Below, in pieces: positions 19,501 through 27,404 of a stretch of 64,000 bases of DNA (position 1 is its first letter; every line of letters begins with the position of its first letter). Source of the DNA: Cerasicoccus maritimus (GTDB lineage Bacteria > Verrucomicrobiota > Verrucomicrobiia > Opitutales > Cerasicoccaceae); contig JAVDPD010000013.1 of the NCBI GenBank assembly GCA_031296935.1, forward strand, positions 85,380 to 149,379, read 5' to 3'. Made by a program: the position numbers and the translations under genes. Below the pieces are notes generated by a model. That model searched no databases. It saw only the letters and a program-made list of their open reading frames with translations, and was not told the origin of the DNA.

Positions 19501-20046
19501 CCCACCGCAGACTGGTCATCCAATAGCCAAACCCTACGGGATGACCTACCAGCCGAGCGAAAACAAGAGCTCGTTGCTAAAGGTACCCTGCAAGCAGCTC
19601 TGGATCGCAAGCCATCGAATAGCGACACCATCGCTTCGGCCTTGCCCAACGCATCACTCTTAAGCGAAGAATCATCGAAAGTCAGCGCTTCAGAGAACCA
19701 TAGCAGCATCGCAAACGCCCAAGCCCTGGATGGAGTCACCACCCAAGGCATGCCTGGATACCTCATGCAAGGAGACCTACTTTCCACGTTGGACTCTGCC
19801 ATGACAGTTCGCTCTGACACTTTTCGCATTCTTGCCTATGGTGAAGTAAGTGATCCATTCACAGACAAAATAATTTCTACGGCACAATGCGAAGCCATCG
19901 TCCAAAGAATCCCCGAATATGTAGATACCGCCGACGAGCCCTGGGCACCCCCATACAATGCAGATGGCACAAACGCACTTCATTCAGAAACCAATGCACA
20001 GCTTGGCCGCAGATTCATCATCGTATCCTTTCGATGGATAGACTAG
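16501..20046 (+). CDS. Giant GspK-like pseudopilin (Verru_Chthon cassette protein A-like), module 2
   Basis: An 1181-residue paralogue of the 10870-14262 protein. The N-terminus has a basic leader (MPYTKNRYSRIITKDAKPG) and then FALIIALALMAFMVMLMLSI, a class III prepilin signal without Glu at +5. Shared blocks are LGELQRLAGPDQRITARADIL, the Trp-rich IGDEGLKAK region, RNGGLKKDLT, YFPAIVLWNPY, LDGAFNVNSTS, VRGPFPSMSQFVNRV and the terminal FRWID. The protein is probably membrane-anchored with a large exported domain, and may belong to a type II secretion or pilus-like machine. Its stop overlaps the next gene by 13 nt. Confidence 0.8.
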   Translation: MPYTKNRYSRIITKDAKPGFALIIALALMAFMVMLMLSISTLINIETRTTSIEASKNKARHNAQLGLYIALGELQRLAGPDQRITARADILEDYDQATNPSDDQTVSNPFYTAVWDVRPTQNLNWPHEPGAQNDTNLLQPPAFLVSGNEGFIWGNHANITQATADFTNPYTFEEADVIVEKQLIGNTAGIFNDRYAWWIGDEGLKAKINRKAIKDETPSNSFEWLHPVGATPQLVDTSLRDLDRAKYDTFASDATSMEMLQLIDPRFANVFTSETDDTTNPHYHDFSLDSLGVLADVRNGGLKKDLTVALQTDGNAAPDETKNSSPLYPEFALPDEHKIIQPTWGYLRDHYQGIQTINNNDNSNALLDATWATGEIVAMRMPSENTPGILPILTRAQLGITPALIQTSPPDADTTTWEIYYYYFPAIVLWNPYNVAMRIPELRAISRPYVGSSNYKFHDRYGIRLSIRNATGNEVVSNVPTIGGQLESSTPNQSIGPMHFYIPEMVLPAGRAVILSPDEGTFQLADSSDTNTNDLKPGWRPNGSFYRRTHVVLTLDADAQGDSIADYEVTMKMALPDNEAKSIYTNSFYNSNGVWDLLEPSSIGQLKDGWLSVSSPEKLFVNQIFQLSHTKGGATSLVFNASQMKRLADPADFESPASFLEEGSLTVPSVLQVFSTKFSDDNFGLPNSAFGAEKIRWSYHYNPRSEYTFSRSAEMPSTYTSGLFFNYDAVDAFTPALVLNDPNPDPTYTPVGGQADNFDNDRAAIFRLSQPGDEYFNIASLRHANLASSAIRPVSGNEPRGGQHLTPAFNLGESIASPLIEPEEVVAHFNEPERFWLPDIPYLVNEALYDRYFLSAVNSNTQQSAHPLLLEYGASLAQTETSDGFNEHAAKLMLDGAFNVNSTSIEAWAAFLANALDAPVTLQDQNQDAENGAPYTRLMNPLGGSLSPGELNSENKGMLTGFRRLNEHELRALATAIVEEVKVRGPFPSMSQFVNRVRANPTADWSSNSQTLRDDLPAERKQELVAKGTLQAALDRKPSNSDTIASALPNASLLSEESSKVSASENHSSIANAQALDGVTTQGMPGYLMQGDLLSTLDSAMTVRSDTFRILAYGEVSDPFTDKIISTAQCEAIVQRIPEYVDTADEPWAPPYNADGTNALHSETNAQLGRRFIIVSFRWID

Positions 20047-20861
20047 AATTTCGCATGAAAACAACACCACATACACTACGTCAATTGCTGTCCCTTTTGG
20101 GGCTGCTAGTCTGCTATTCAAGCCTCAGCTTACATGCCGAGAATGATCCACTGGTTTCAGTGGACCTTGCCATACTAATGCTGGAGCAACAAAATCAGCC
20201 CAAATACAATGCACCGTTTTCAACTGAAGTAAATGCGCAGTCTCACTCAGAGGATGCGGAGAGGTACAAGCGCTGGGTGCGCACCAGCTCCAATCCAGAT
20301 AACTTCCAGCAAGTCGTTGCAGATGAAAATCTCCTGTCCTTGCCATTTGCCTATCATGGGCCTCGACAGTTCACGCTCTACGAGCGAGTGAATCAACCAG
20401 GAGAAAAAACAACATTCATTCCTCGCGAGAGACTACTCCTACCAAGCAATTCCACCTCTGGTGTGCTGGTTCTAACAAGGGATCAGAGAACAAGTGAATC
20501 TTCACCATTTAAAATAGGCTTCATCGATTGCTCAGAAGCTGATCAAAACAGCATGGGGGTGCTTTTCTGCAATTACTCGGATGCACCGAAAGCAGTCCGT
20601 ATTGGAAAAAACAGTAGTCCAATAACCATCAATCCATCAGCACGCTCATGGACGCCACTGCACCAAGACCGTGCCGTAACACCACTGAAAATTGCTTCCT
20701 TTGATGGCCAGTGGAAGCTTGTCCAAAATACGGTAGTCCGCCTATCGCCCCACCGTCCGACATTGGGAGTCATTTTGCCTGGTGATCAGGATAGCTCAAA
20801 ATCCATTCGGCTCCTCAGATTCACGTTACCAAACTGGAAGAGCACTACCCCGAATGCATGA
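20034..20861 (+). CDS. Secreted partner of giant pseudopilin, module 2
   Basis: Homologue of the 10154-10882 protein. I chose the ATG at 20034 because it reproduces exactly the 13-nt overlap (ATGGAT.GACTA) seen in module 1; the alternative is the ATG at 20055 (MKTTPHTLRQLL), which starts right at a signal peptide ending LSLHA. Shared features are YHGPRQFTLYERV and the following hydrophobic strand GVLVLTRDQR. Unknown family; probably an exported accessory protein of the pseudopilin. Confidence 0.72.
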   Translation: MDRLEFRMKTTPHTLRQLLSLLGLLVCYSSLSLHAENDPLVSVDLAILMLEQQNQPKYNAPFSTEVNAQSHSEDAERYKRWVRTSSNPDNFQQVVADENLLSLPFAYHGPRQFTLYERVNQPGEKTTFIPRERLLLPSNSTSGVLVLTRDQRTSESSPFKIGFIDCSEADQNSMGVLFCNYSDAPKAVRIGKNSSPITINPSARSWTPLHQDRAVTPLKIASFDGQWKLVQNTVVRLSPHRPTLGVILPGDQDSSKSIRLLRFTLPNWKSTTPNA

Positions 20862-20908
20862 AAAATAACAATGCCCCAAAGAGGACAACGATTCACAGGA
20901 TCAATATA

Positions 20909-20952
20909 ATCGTTGACATTACCTAAATGTTTTTTATTTAATATTATCGATC
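20909..20952 (+). promoter_or_regulatory. 44-bp promoter-like element, copy 2 (AraC operon promoter)
   Basis: TTGACA (20913-20918), 18 bp, TTTAAT (20937-20942) and TATCGATC (20945-20952), spaced exactly as in copy 1 at 16225. It lies about 25 bp upstream of the AraC-family gene and is a good sigma-70-type promoter for the + strand degradation operon. Conservation outside the -35/-10 (ATCG before it, TATCGATC after it) suggests a shared regulator. Confidence 0.65.
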
Positions 20953-20977
20953 TTAGCAAATAATCAAAATTAAATTA

Positions 20978-21931
20978 ATGGAAACGGCTAAACCAGAAGA
21001 GTATCATACCCAACTTCATCCGACAAAAGAAGATACAGCACCAAAATGGCTTAAGGCCATTGGCGACCTTCCTGACCATTATCACGGTCACGTCTGGCAA
21101 AACGGTGTGATGCCAAACAATTACATGTTCTTTCTACGGCAAAACGCCGAGGAGCTGAGCCCAACCCGAGTCACTCAAAATCTGCACCAGAGGTACGAAT
21201 TAGTTGTAAACTATTCTGGGTCGGCGCGGGTTTGTCTCGGTGATGACGAATACGATTTCAATCCCGGCTCAGCAACATTGATCCCCCCCGAAACGTTTCA
21301 CCGTTACTACAACGTTCCTGAGGATGGATTTCTGTGGCTTTTCTTCACATTCGATCTCAGCAGTAAGAACTTGTTGCCCATAAAGTCAGGGCTGATGACA
21401 GAGCTAACGGATGCTCACTTAAAGTCCATTAAGCAAGCGACCCAGATCTACCTGGATCCGTGCTCAGAACTCGACATTTTTGAAGCTGCGCTAACCATGG
21501 GGAGAGTCTGCCAATCGGCCGTCAAAACCCATACGCTGTCGCCTGTCGACACGATTGACCTACAAGAACACGAAACGAACCATTTTCTAAAAAAGATAGC
21601 CCGCTTCGTGGATCGCGAAATGGACTTCGCGGTGCGCATTGATGACATAGCCAAGCACCTCGAAATGTCCGAAAGCAATTTACGCAAAGTTTTCCGTGAA
21701 AACTTTGGGGTTAGCCTTGGGGCTTACTTGAGACAATCGCGCCTGACTCGCGGAGTACAACTGATCAATTGCCCTGACCTTTCAATCTCAGATGTCGCAA
21801 AACGCTGCGGATTCGAATCCATCAACTCATTTAGCCAATCTTTTAGCCGGGCTATAGGCATGCCCCCCTCAGCCTACAGACAACATCTTGCCGAAGGAAA
21901 ATCACCCATTCACGTGAATTTCGAGCAATAA
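20978..21931 (+). CDS. AraC-family transcriptional regulator
   Basis: A 317-residue regulator. The N-terminal half is a cupin-like sensor domain (GSARVCLGDDEYDFNPGS, then LIPPETFHRYY near residues 95-110). The C-terminal 100 residues are the double helix-turn-helix: IDDIAKHLEMSESNLRKVFR, then ISDVAKRCGFESINSFSQSF and the end signature RAIGMPPSAYRQ. It is the first gene of a tight + strand run with GH20-like, prepilin and lyase genes (the next start is 6 bp away) and is likely their sugar-responsive activator. The 44-bp element upstream is a candidate operator. Confidence 0.93.
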   Translation: METAKPEEYHTQLHPTKEDTAPKWLKAIGDLPDHYHGHVWQNGVMPNNYMFFLRQNAEELSPTRVTQNLHQRYELVVNYSGSARVCLGDDEYDFNPGSATLIPPETFHRYYNVPEDGFLWLFFTFDLSSKNLLPIKSGLMTELTDAHLKSIKQATQIYLDPCSELDIFEAALTMGRVCQSAVKTHTLSPVDTIDLQEHETNHFLKKIARFVDREMDFAVRIDDIAKHLEMSESNLRKVFRENFGVSLGAYLRQSRLTRGVQLINCPDLSISDVAKRCGFESINSFSQSFSRAIGMPPSAYRQHLAEGKSPIHVNFEQ

Positions 21932-21937
21932 ATAGAT

Positions 21938-23320
21938 ATGGCTACAGCATTAGCATTCGACGCTCAATCCGCAGCGGTGCCATTTCGCGGAGTACACTTG
22001 GACCTCAAAGGATTAGTCCCAACATTCCATCGTTTGCTGGAGCTGGTTGACATTTTCTACACGCTTAGAATTCAAGCTATATTAGTAGAGTGGGAGGACT
22101 GCTTTCCGTGGTCTTGCGATCCACGCCTTCGTGCACCACATGCTTACACCAAAGACCAAATCTTACAGTTCGCAAAGCGATGTGATGAGCTTGGCATTGA
22201 GATCATTCCACTGGTCCAAAGCCTCGGCCATTCCGAGAATGTCCTGCGCCTGCCCGGTAACGAGAGCATGCGAGAAGTCCCACACCGTACCGATGTTTTC
22301 CACCCTTTAGCCCAAGGTTCACCTCAGATAGTCGCCGACATGATTCGGGATGTCATTGAGCTCATCCCTGGTATCAAGCACTTTCATTTAGGTGGAGATG
22401 AAGTTTACACTTTGGGTAAACACCCCGCAAGCAAGGAGTTTATTGAAACTTATGGAATAGCAGAACTATACTTAAAACAATTACAACCATCACTCATTCT
22501 CCTTAAAGATAACTCCATACGCCCCCTGCTCTGGCACGATGAAGTCGTCCAATGGGAAGATGATCAGATAAAAGTTTTCGCACAAGACTTCGACCTGGTT
22601 GTTTGGGGATACACGGGCGACCCAAGAAATCCAGAAACCTATCATTTCCGGCTCCCCCACATCGAGAAACTTCACAAGCTGGGTTGCTCCATTTGGGGCG
22701 CCACCTCTTACAAAGGCGCAGACGGCCCTTGGGCAAATCTGCCTGATACGCTTGCAAGAGCAAAAGCTACACAGGGTTGGGCTGCGCTAACGGCTCAATT
22801 TGGATTGAAAGGCATATTCATCACGGCCTGGAGCCGATATGCTAGCGGCAGAATTCAAGTGACTCCAATCGATGGCGCCCTTGATTCACTGGCCTACATG
22901 GCCATAACCCTCCACAACGGACAAGCTCCTCTGGATGGCATCAAGACCTGTATTTCCGTACTGGATGATTTAGGAGAAGCTACGCACCTCGCTTCGTGCA
23001 AACAGCTTCTGTGCAATTTCACTACGCACGTAGATAGATCGTGGGACTGGATTCGACAACTCCATGAGCAAAAGGAAAATATTAAGCTCGAACCAACCAG
23101 AGCAAACAGTGGGATTGAAGAAATTATCTTTGACCTGCTCGCGCAAGACATAACGGCCTGTAGGGAATTCGGTGAACAATTGGAGCAATGCCTCAATGGA
23201 AAAGTAGTGGCTCCTTTACCACAATATTATTGGGAAAGCCGGCTAAGAGCAATCGAAGATGCTTCCAATCAACTCGTGAATGACGAAGCACTTTGCGCCT
23301 CATCAGCAGCTCTTGCCTAG
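21938..23320 (+). CDS. GH20-type beta-N-acetylhexosaminidase, hexosaminidase D-like, cytoplasmic
   Basis: A 460-residue protein without signal peptide. The catalytic GH20 motif H-x-GGDE is present as FHLGGDEVYTLG (Asp154-Glu155), preceded by an EWED strand near residue 51 and IIPLVQSLGH near residue 90. The short form, lacking the N-terminal GH20b domain, resembles hexosaminidase D. In substrate-assisted GH20 catalysis the Asp-Glu pair handles the acetamido group and protonates the leaving group. It probably trims N-acetylhexosamine from imported oligosaccharides made by the lyases downstream. It begins 6 bp after the AraC gene. Confidence 0.85.
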   Translation: MATALAFDAQSAAVPFRGVHLDLKGLVPTFHRLLELVDIFYTLRIQAILVEWEDCFPWSCDPRLRAPHAYTKDQILQFAKRCDELGIEIIPLVQSLGHSENVLRLPGNESMREVPHRTDVFHPLAQGSPQIVADMIRDVIELIPGIKHFHLGGDEVYTLGKHPASKEFIETYGIAELYLKQLQPSLILLKDNSIRPLLWHDEVVQWEDDQIKVFAQDFDLVVWGYTGDPRNPETYHFRLPHIEKLHKLGCSIWGATSYKGADGPWANLPDTLARAKATQGWAALTAQFGLKGIFITAWSRYASGRIQVTPIDGALDSLAYMAITLHNGQAPLDGIKTCISVLDDLGEATHLASCKQLLCNFTTHVDRSWDWIRQLHEQKENIKLEPTRANSGIEEIIFDLLAQDITACREFGEQLEQCLNGKVVAPLPQYYWESRLRAIEDASNQLVNDEALCASSAALA

Positions 23321-23364
23321 TTCCCACGCACACCAGTCCCACCCATTTTTTTCACTGTTTCAAG

Positions 23365-24003
23365 ATGCAAAAGCTAGCAAATTATCCTAAGGAGAGCCAT
23401 TCAGGATTCACTCTAGTAGAGCTCCTTGCCGTCATGGCAATTGTCGGAGTGTTGGCATCAATCCTCATCCCAGTAGTTGGGACCGTACGCCAGAGCGCCA
23501 AACGCAGCGTTTGCGCCAGTAATCTCCGACAGCTGAGTTCGGCGTCATTACTATATTCGAATGACCACAATGGCGATCTGATCGCAACTCCGTTTCAAGA
23601 GGCAGGGAAATACTGGTTTAGGCAGGTTTATCCATATCTCGATAATGATGAGTACAAAGTTACATCCTCAGTTTTCCAATGCCCTGATGACGATTCTGCA
23701 ATTGAGGCGTTCGAAACCAACGGCACGGAATGGAATGCCATTTCTTATCTTTTACTAAAAGATGAACCCACGTGGAAGATACGCACACAGATATCCAACG
23801 CGCCAGATTCGCCTCAATTCATCGACTCAGAAACCACAGCTACGACAGATTACTATAATCAAACCAAATTCAAAAGTAAGGTGAAGGGTTCCTCAACTGA
23901 TTGGCGGCACAATTCAGGACTCAATGCAGCTTACTGGGATGGCAGCGTACAGTTCATCGAGGAACCAACTTACGAAAATGTTTTCAGGTCAAAGAACTTA
24001 TAG
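23365..24003 (+). CDS. Type II secretion/prepilin-like protein with H-X9-DG motif
   Basis: About 212 residues from the ATG at 23365 (MQKLANYPKESHSG). The prepilin signal is SG|FTLVELLAVMAIVGVLAS, with Glu at +5, so it should be processed by prepilin peptidase. The C-terminal motif is HNSGLNAAYWDG, an exact H-X9-DG, the processing-associated motif common in Planctomycetes and Verrucomicrobia pseudopilins. An upstream in-frame start overlapping the GH20 gene is less likely. Its place inside a glycan-degradation operon is unusual. Confidence 0.9.
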   Translation: MQKLANYPKESHSGFTLVELLAVMAIVGVLASILIPVVGTVRQSAKRSVCASNLRQLSSASLLYSNDHNGDLIATPFQEAGKYWFRQVYPYLDNDEYKVTSSVFQCPDDDSAIEAFETNGTEWNAISYLLLKDEPTWKIRTQISNAPDSPQFIDSETTATTDYYNQTKFKSKVKGSSTDWRHNSGLNAAYWDGSVQFIEEPTYENVFRSKNL

Positions 24004-24038
24004 CGTTTGCGCCGACAGACTGATTACTCAAGGCACCC

Positions 24039-26432
24039 ATGAAGACCTCTACCCTATTGTTAGCGCTGCTACCCTATATCTGCTTGGCGAACGAACCTTG
24101 GCATTATGCCGCATGGAAAACCTCGCCGCCAACTCAAAGCGATATTCCTACTCTGTGCGAAAAAGCAGCCTCCGCGCTGACATCCTCCAATGTGTTGCTC
24201 TTTAACCAAGCAGCTAACGAAACAAACTTTACCTCGCATGCACGCCCTCCGATTGAATGGACTGCCTGGCAGCTAAGCCACCTCTATCGATTAAACGGTG
24301 ATGCGGCAGCCGCAGAGAAAGCCGCAACCATACTAGCCGGCCTCGCATCCAGAAATACGCCACAACCACCGACAGGCATACACGTAGAAGGCAAGTGGAT
24401 TCCCTACCCGGCGGTCATCAGCTTTGGCTTAGTTTACGATGCCCCAATCTGGCCCGTTAAAGCTAAAAGTGGCGAGGTACTCGCACGAAAGGAAGACATT
24501 GAAGTATGGCTCAAGGCATATTCTCAGTCCTTCCAAAAGCTGCTCAATCGCCCTAATCAAATAACAAACTATACTCCTTTTGGCTTAAGGCATGCCGCCT
24601 CATTGGCCTTAGTGATTCAAGACGAAGTCTTGCTCCAAAAGTGTTATGACACCGCAAACTATTTAGCCTGGGGATCAGACTTTTGGTATGCGGATTTAAT
24701 TTGGCAAGAAGGCACTGTTTCCTATGCAAGGCAAGTTACCGGAAACTTAAAAGCACTGTTGCCGATGCTTGAAGCAGGGCTGCTCTCTGGCCAGGCTCAG
24801 TATACCAAAGCGGAAGTCCAGAAACTGTCGGAGCGTCTCGACGCCATTGATAAGGCGCAAAATGACTTTCGAATGCCCAGCGGTAGACCGATTCCTATCA
24901 ATGACACCCATTGGGCAGTTCCAGCCACTTCAACACCGAGGGCGCCGAAACCCATTGAATTTCCAGACTTCGGCCATTTCTCACTAGCCGGTCGCGATAT
25001 CGAGTCACACTTGTCGTTGCCGGTTTTGACCGGAGGTGGTCGCTACGGCGGCGGGCACATTCACGACAGTAGATTAAGTTTGCAACTTTGGGGGCACGGC
25101 CAAGAGCTCCTGCCCGATGCAGGCTACGCATTCAGACCTGCCAATAACCGTTATTTCCACATGTCCCCACTCGCTCATAATGTGTCGTTGGCGTATGACG
25201 AAGATACGACCTACGAAGATGGGCCTTACGGAGTATGGCAAGGAGCATGGGCTCGTAGCGCACTATTAGGCTATGATAGCGGCCAGTCCTCAAATGGCGT
25301 TGTCACCTATATTGCAGGGGCTTCGCCTGGCCCTGTCAACGAAGGCATAAAAGTATCCGAACGCGCGCTTATCCAAGTCGCTACAGGCGATTGGTCTGGT
25401 TATGTCCTTGACTGCTTCTGGCTGAAAGGCGGCACAATCCATCGCTCGATGTTACGGCAAACGGAAGATGAAGACGTCGTCCAAACAGTTGATGCCCAAT
25501 TAGTAGATGCTGGCTTAAGCATGGCGCATGTATTGAATGAAGATAAAGTTGGCGATGGAGCCTGGAGCGCTCTGCTCAAATCCCCCAAAAGAGTGGATAC
25601 CGAGTCCTCTTTCAAGATGACCTGGCTAGGCACCGAGAGCAATGTAGCGCTCAATCTGTTTATAGCACCACAACCCGGTTCAACCAGCTGGATCAGCAGG
25701 CTTCCACGCCTTCGGCCAACCAATCAGGATGAATCCAAAAAGAACGACTTCCTTGGATGGCATCTGCTTCGACAGAAACAAGTTCAGCCAGACGAACCTA
25801 CGCTCTGGGCTAGTGTTTATGAGCCAGTCGCTGATGGCGAAGTATCCAAAATACTAAACGTGATTTGGGACTTTAATCAGCATGGGTCCGGTGTAATGGT
25901 AACCATTGTCCTGCAAGATCGAACAGATCATTGGTTTTTGGGGCAGTCTAGCAATGGGATAAATTTTGGAGATTATACATTTCACGGACGCGCAGCCGGC
26001 TTCTCAACTCGAAGCGATCAAACTCTGTGGCGCTGGGCCGCGGTTGGTTCAACCTTACAGCAGAATGAAGAGCTAATCATTGACGGAGGCAAAAATACGC
26101 CAATGCGGGTACTGTCACTGCAAGGATCACCTTCGGGTACAGAGCTGTTGGTCGACGGTCAAATGAATCTGCCCTCCTCACGCTGGGCTGCAATTACTTT
26201 TGCCGATGGAAGCGGACGTGGGCTCTACCTGAACAAGAGTAGAGAGAGAGAGGCTGGGACTACTATTTTTGAATTGGAAAAAGACCCCGGCTTCAGCGTT
26301 GAAGAGTCGGCCATGACTCGAAGCACATTCCCACTGCACACGATAGAAGGCGCTACATACATTTCTCCACTCGGCGGCGTATTCAAAACCAACGAAAAAT
26401 CGCCTGCTGATTCGGAAGTACAAATCAATTAA
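24039..26432 (+). CDS. Heparinase II/III-family polysaccharide lyase, secreted
   Basis: A 797-residue exported enzyme with signal peptide MKTSTLLLALLPYICLA. Residues about 20-290 form the alpha-toroid of heparinase/alginate-lyase-like enzymes (ITNYTPFGLRHAASLAL, DLIWQEGTVSYARQ). The C-terminal beta-sandwich carries the heparinase II/III motif GGGHIHDSRLSLQL...LLPDAGY near residues 328-362 and HMSPLAHN. Beta-elimination of a uronic-acid-containing glycan is expected, but the substrate (alginate, glycosaminoglycan or ulvan-like) cannot be read. Gap to the prepilin gene is 35 bp. Confidence 0.85.
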   Translation: MKTSTLLLALLPYICLANEPWHYAAWKTSPPTQSDIPTLCEKAASALTSSNVLLFNQAANETNFTSHARPPIEWTAWQLSHLYRLNGDAAAAEKAATILAGLASRNTPQPPTGIHVEGKWIPYPAVISFGLVYDAPIWPVKAKSGEVLARKEDIEVWLKAYSQSFQKLLNRPNQITNYTPFGLRHAASLALVIQDEVLLQKCYDTANYLAWGSDFWYADLIWQEGTVSYARQVTGNLKALLPMLEAGLLSGQAQYTKAEVQKLSERLDAIDKAQNDFRMPSGRPIPINDTHWAVPATSTPRAPKPIEFPDFGHFSLAGRDIESHLSLPVLTGGGRYGGGHIHDSRLSLQLWGHGQELLPDAGYAFRPANNRYFHMSPLAHNVSLAYDEDTTYEDGPYGVWQGAWARSALLGYDSGQSSNGVVTYIAGASPGPVNEGIKVSERALIQVATGDWSGYVLDCFWLKGGTIHRSMLRQTEDEDVVQTVDAQLVDAGLSMAHVLNEDKVGDGAWSALLKSPKRVDTESSFKMTWLGTESNVALNLFIAPQPGSTSWISRLPRLRPTNQDESKKNDFLGWHLLRQKQVQPDEPTLWASVYEPVADGEVSKILNVIWDFNQHGSGVMVTIVLQDRTDHWFLGQSSNGINFGDYTFHGRAAGFSTRSDQTLWRWAAVGSTLQQNEELIIDGGKNTPMRVLSLQGSPSGTELLVDGQMNLPSSRWAAITFADGSGRGLYLNKSREREAGTTIFELEKDPGFSVEESAMTRSTFPLHTIEGATYISPLGGVFKTNEKSPADSEVQIN

Positions 26433-26480
26433 CTGCTTTCTGAAAAATTTCACCGGCAACTTCAACCCTTCACCTAGAGC

Positions 26481-27323
26481 ATGAATACGTGTTTCTCTCC
26501 GCTTAAATTTTTTAAGGCCCTCAAGTCACATGCCACGCAGCTTGTCATGTGCTCAATCCTCGCGATGCCCCTTGGTTCATCATATGGGCAGTCAACCATC
26601 TACAGCGATAACAGTGTCTATTTCAGCTGGCAAAACAGCACCTACTGGTATGGCTATTTCACCAGTGATTTTGGCAACGTTTACGGATATAGCGACGAAG
26701 AAAAAGACAGGCATCAGATAACTAATGGAGTGTTAGGCGTCAAGTTACTCAAGGACTTGGTAGGTCAGTCAGGAGGCACCATCTGCGATGTTCTGATTGA
26801 TAACGGGACCGATTACATCATTAAGTATAAAGTTAAATTTGAGTCTGGCTTTGATTGGAAAAAAGGAGGCAAACTGCCAGGGATTGGCGGAGGCCAAATC
26901 TATGCTGGCGGCCAGGATACCTCTCCTGGCGATGGATGGTCCTTCCGCATTGTTTGGCACACCTACGACAACATAAACAATGGCCAACCATTTCTAGCGC
27001 CATACGCCTATTACGTTGATCAGCCTGGTGTCTATGGCGATGAATTTAGCACACGTTACTTCATTACCGATGACAATTGGTATGACATTTGGATTCACGT
27101 CAAAATGAACACCGATGATAATTATGACGGCAAGCTTCAGGTAAAAATCAACGACAGTACAATTTACTACAATGCAACTTTCCGATGGGTAACCCAAAAT
27201 TCAGGGAGAGAAATTGATCAAATAATGTGGGATATTTTCAGAGGCGGCGATGCGACATCTGACTACATTTCATCCAACGACTGCTGGATATACCTGGACG
27301 ATTTCGTCATCGACAAACAGTAA
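26481..27323 (+). CDS. Secreted polysaccharide lyase, PL14-like jelly roll
   Basis: A 280-residue exported protein (signal peptide ending SSYGQ). The mature part fits the PL14-type alginate/glucuronan lyase fold: KGGKLPGIGGG, then WSFRIVWHTYDN, DEFSTRYFITDDNWYDIWIH, DGKLQVKINDSTIY, and the closing IMWDIFRGG...WIYLDDFVID. It is last in the run starting with the AraC gene. Together with the heparinase-type enzyme it suggests depolymerisation of a uronic acid polymer. I recognised the pattern by eye, so the family call is moderately sure. Confidence 0.65.
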   Translation: MNTCFSPLKFFKALKSHATQLVMCSILAMPLGSSYGQSTIYSDNSVYFSWQNSTYWYGYFTSDFGNVYGYSDEEKDRHQITNGVLGVKLLKDLVGQSGGTICDVLIDNGTDYIIKYKVKFESGFDWKKGGKLPGIGGGQIYAGGQDTSPGDGWSFRIVWHTYDNINNGQPFLAPYAYYVDQPGVYGDEFSTRYFITDDNWYDIWIHVKMNTDDNYDGKLQVKINDSTIYYNATFRWVTQNSGREIDQIMWDIFRGGDATSDYISSNDCWIYLDDFVIDKQ

Positions 27324-27404
27324 ATCCTACTCATTCACGGTTAGGCGACAGGCATCGAGTAAAGATGCTGAACCTTGGACCGTAAAGACGCTCTCCAGCG
27401 AAGC

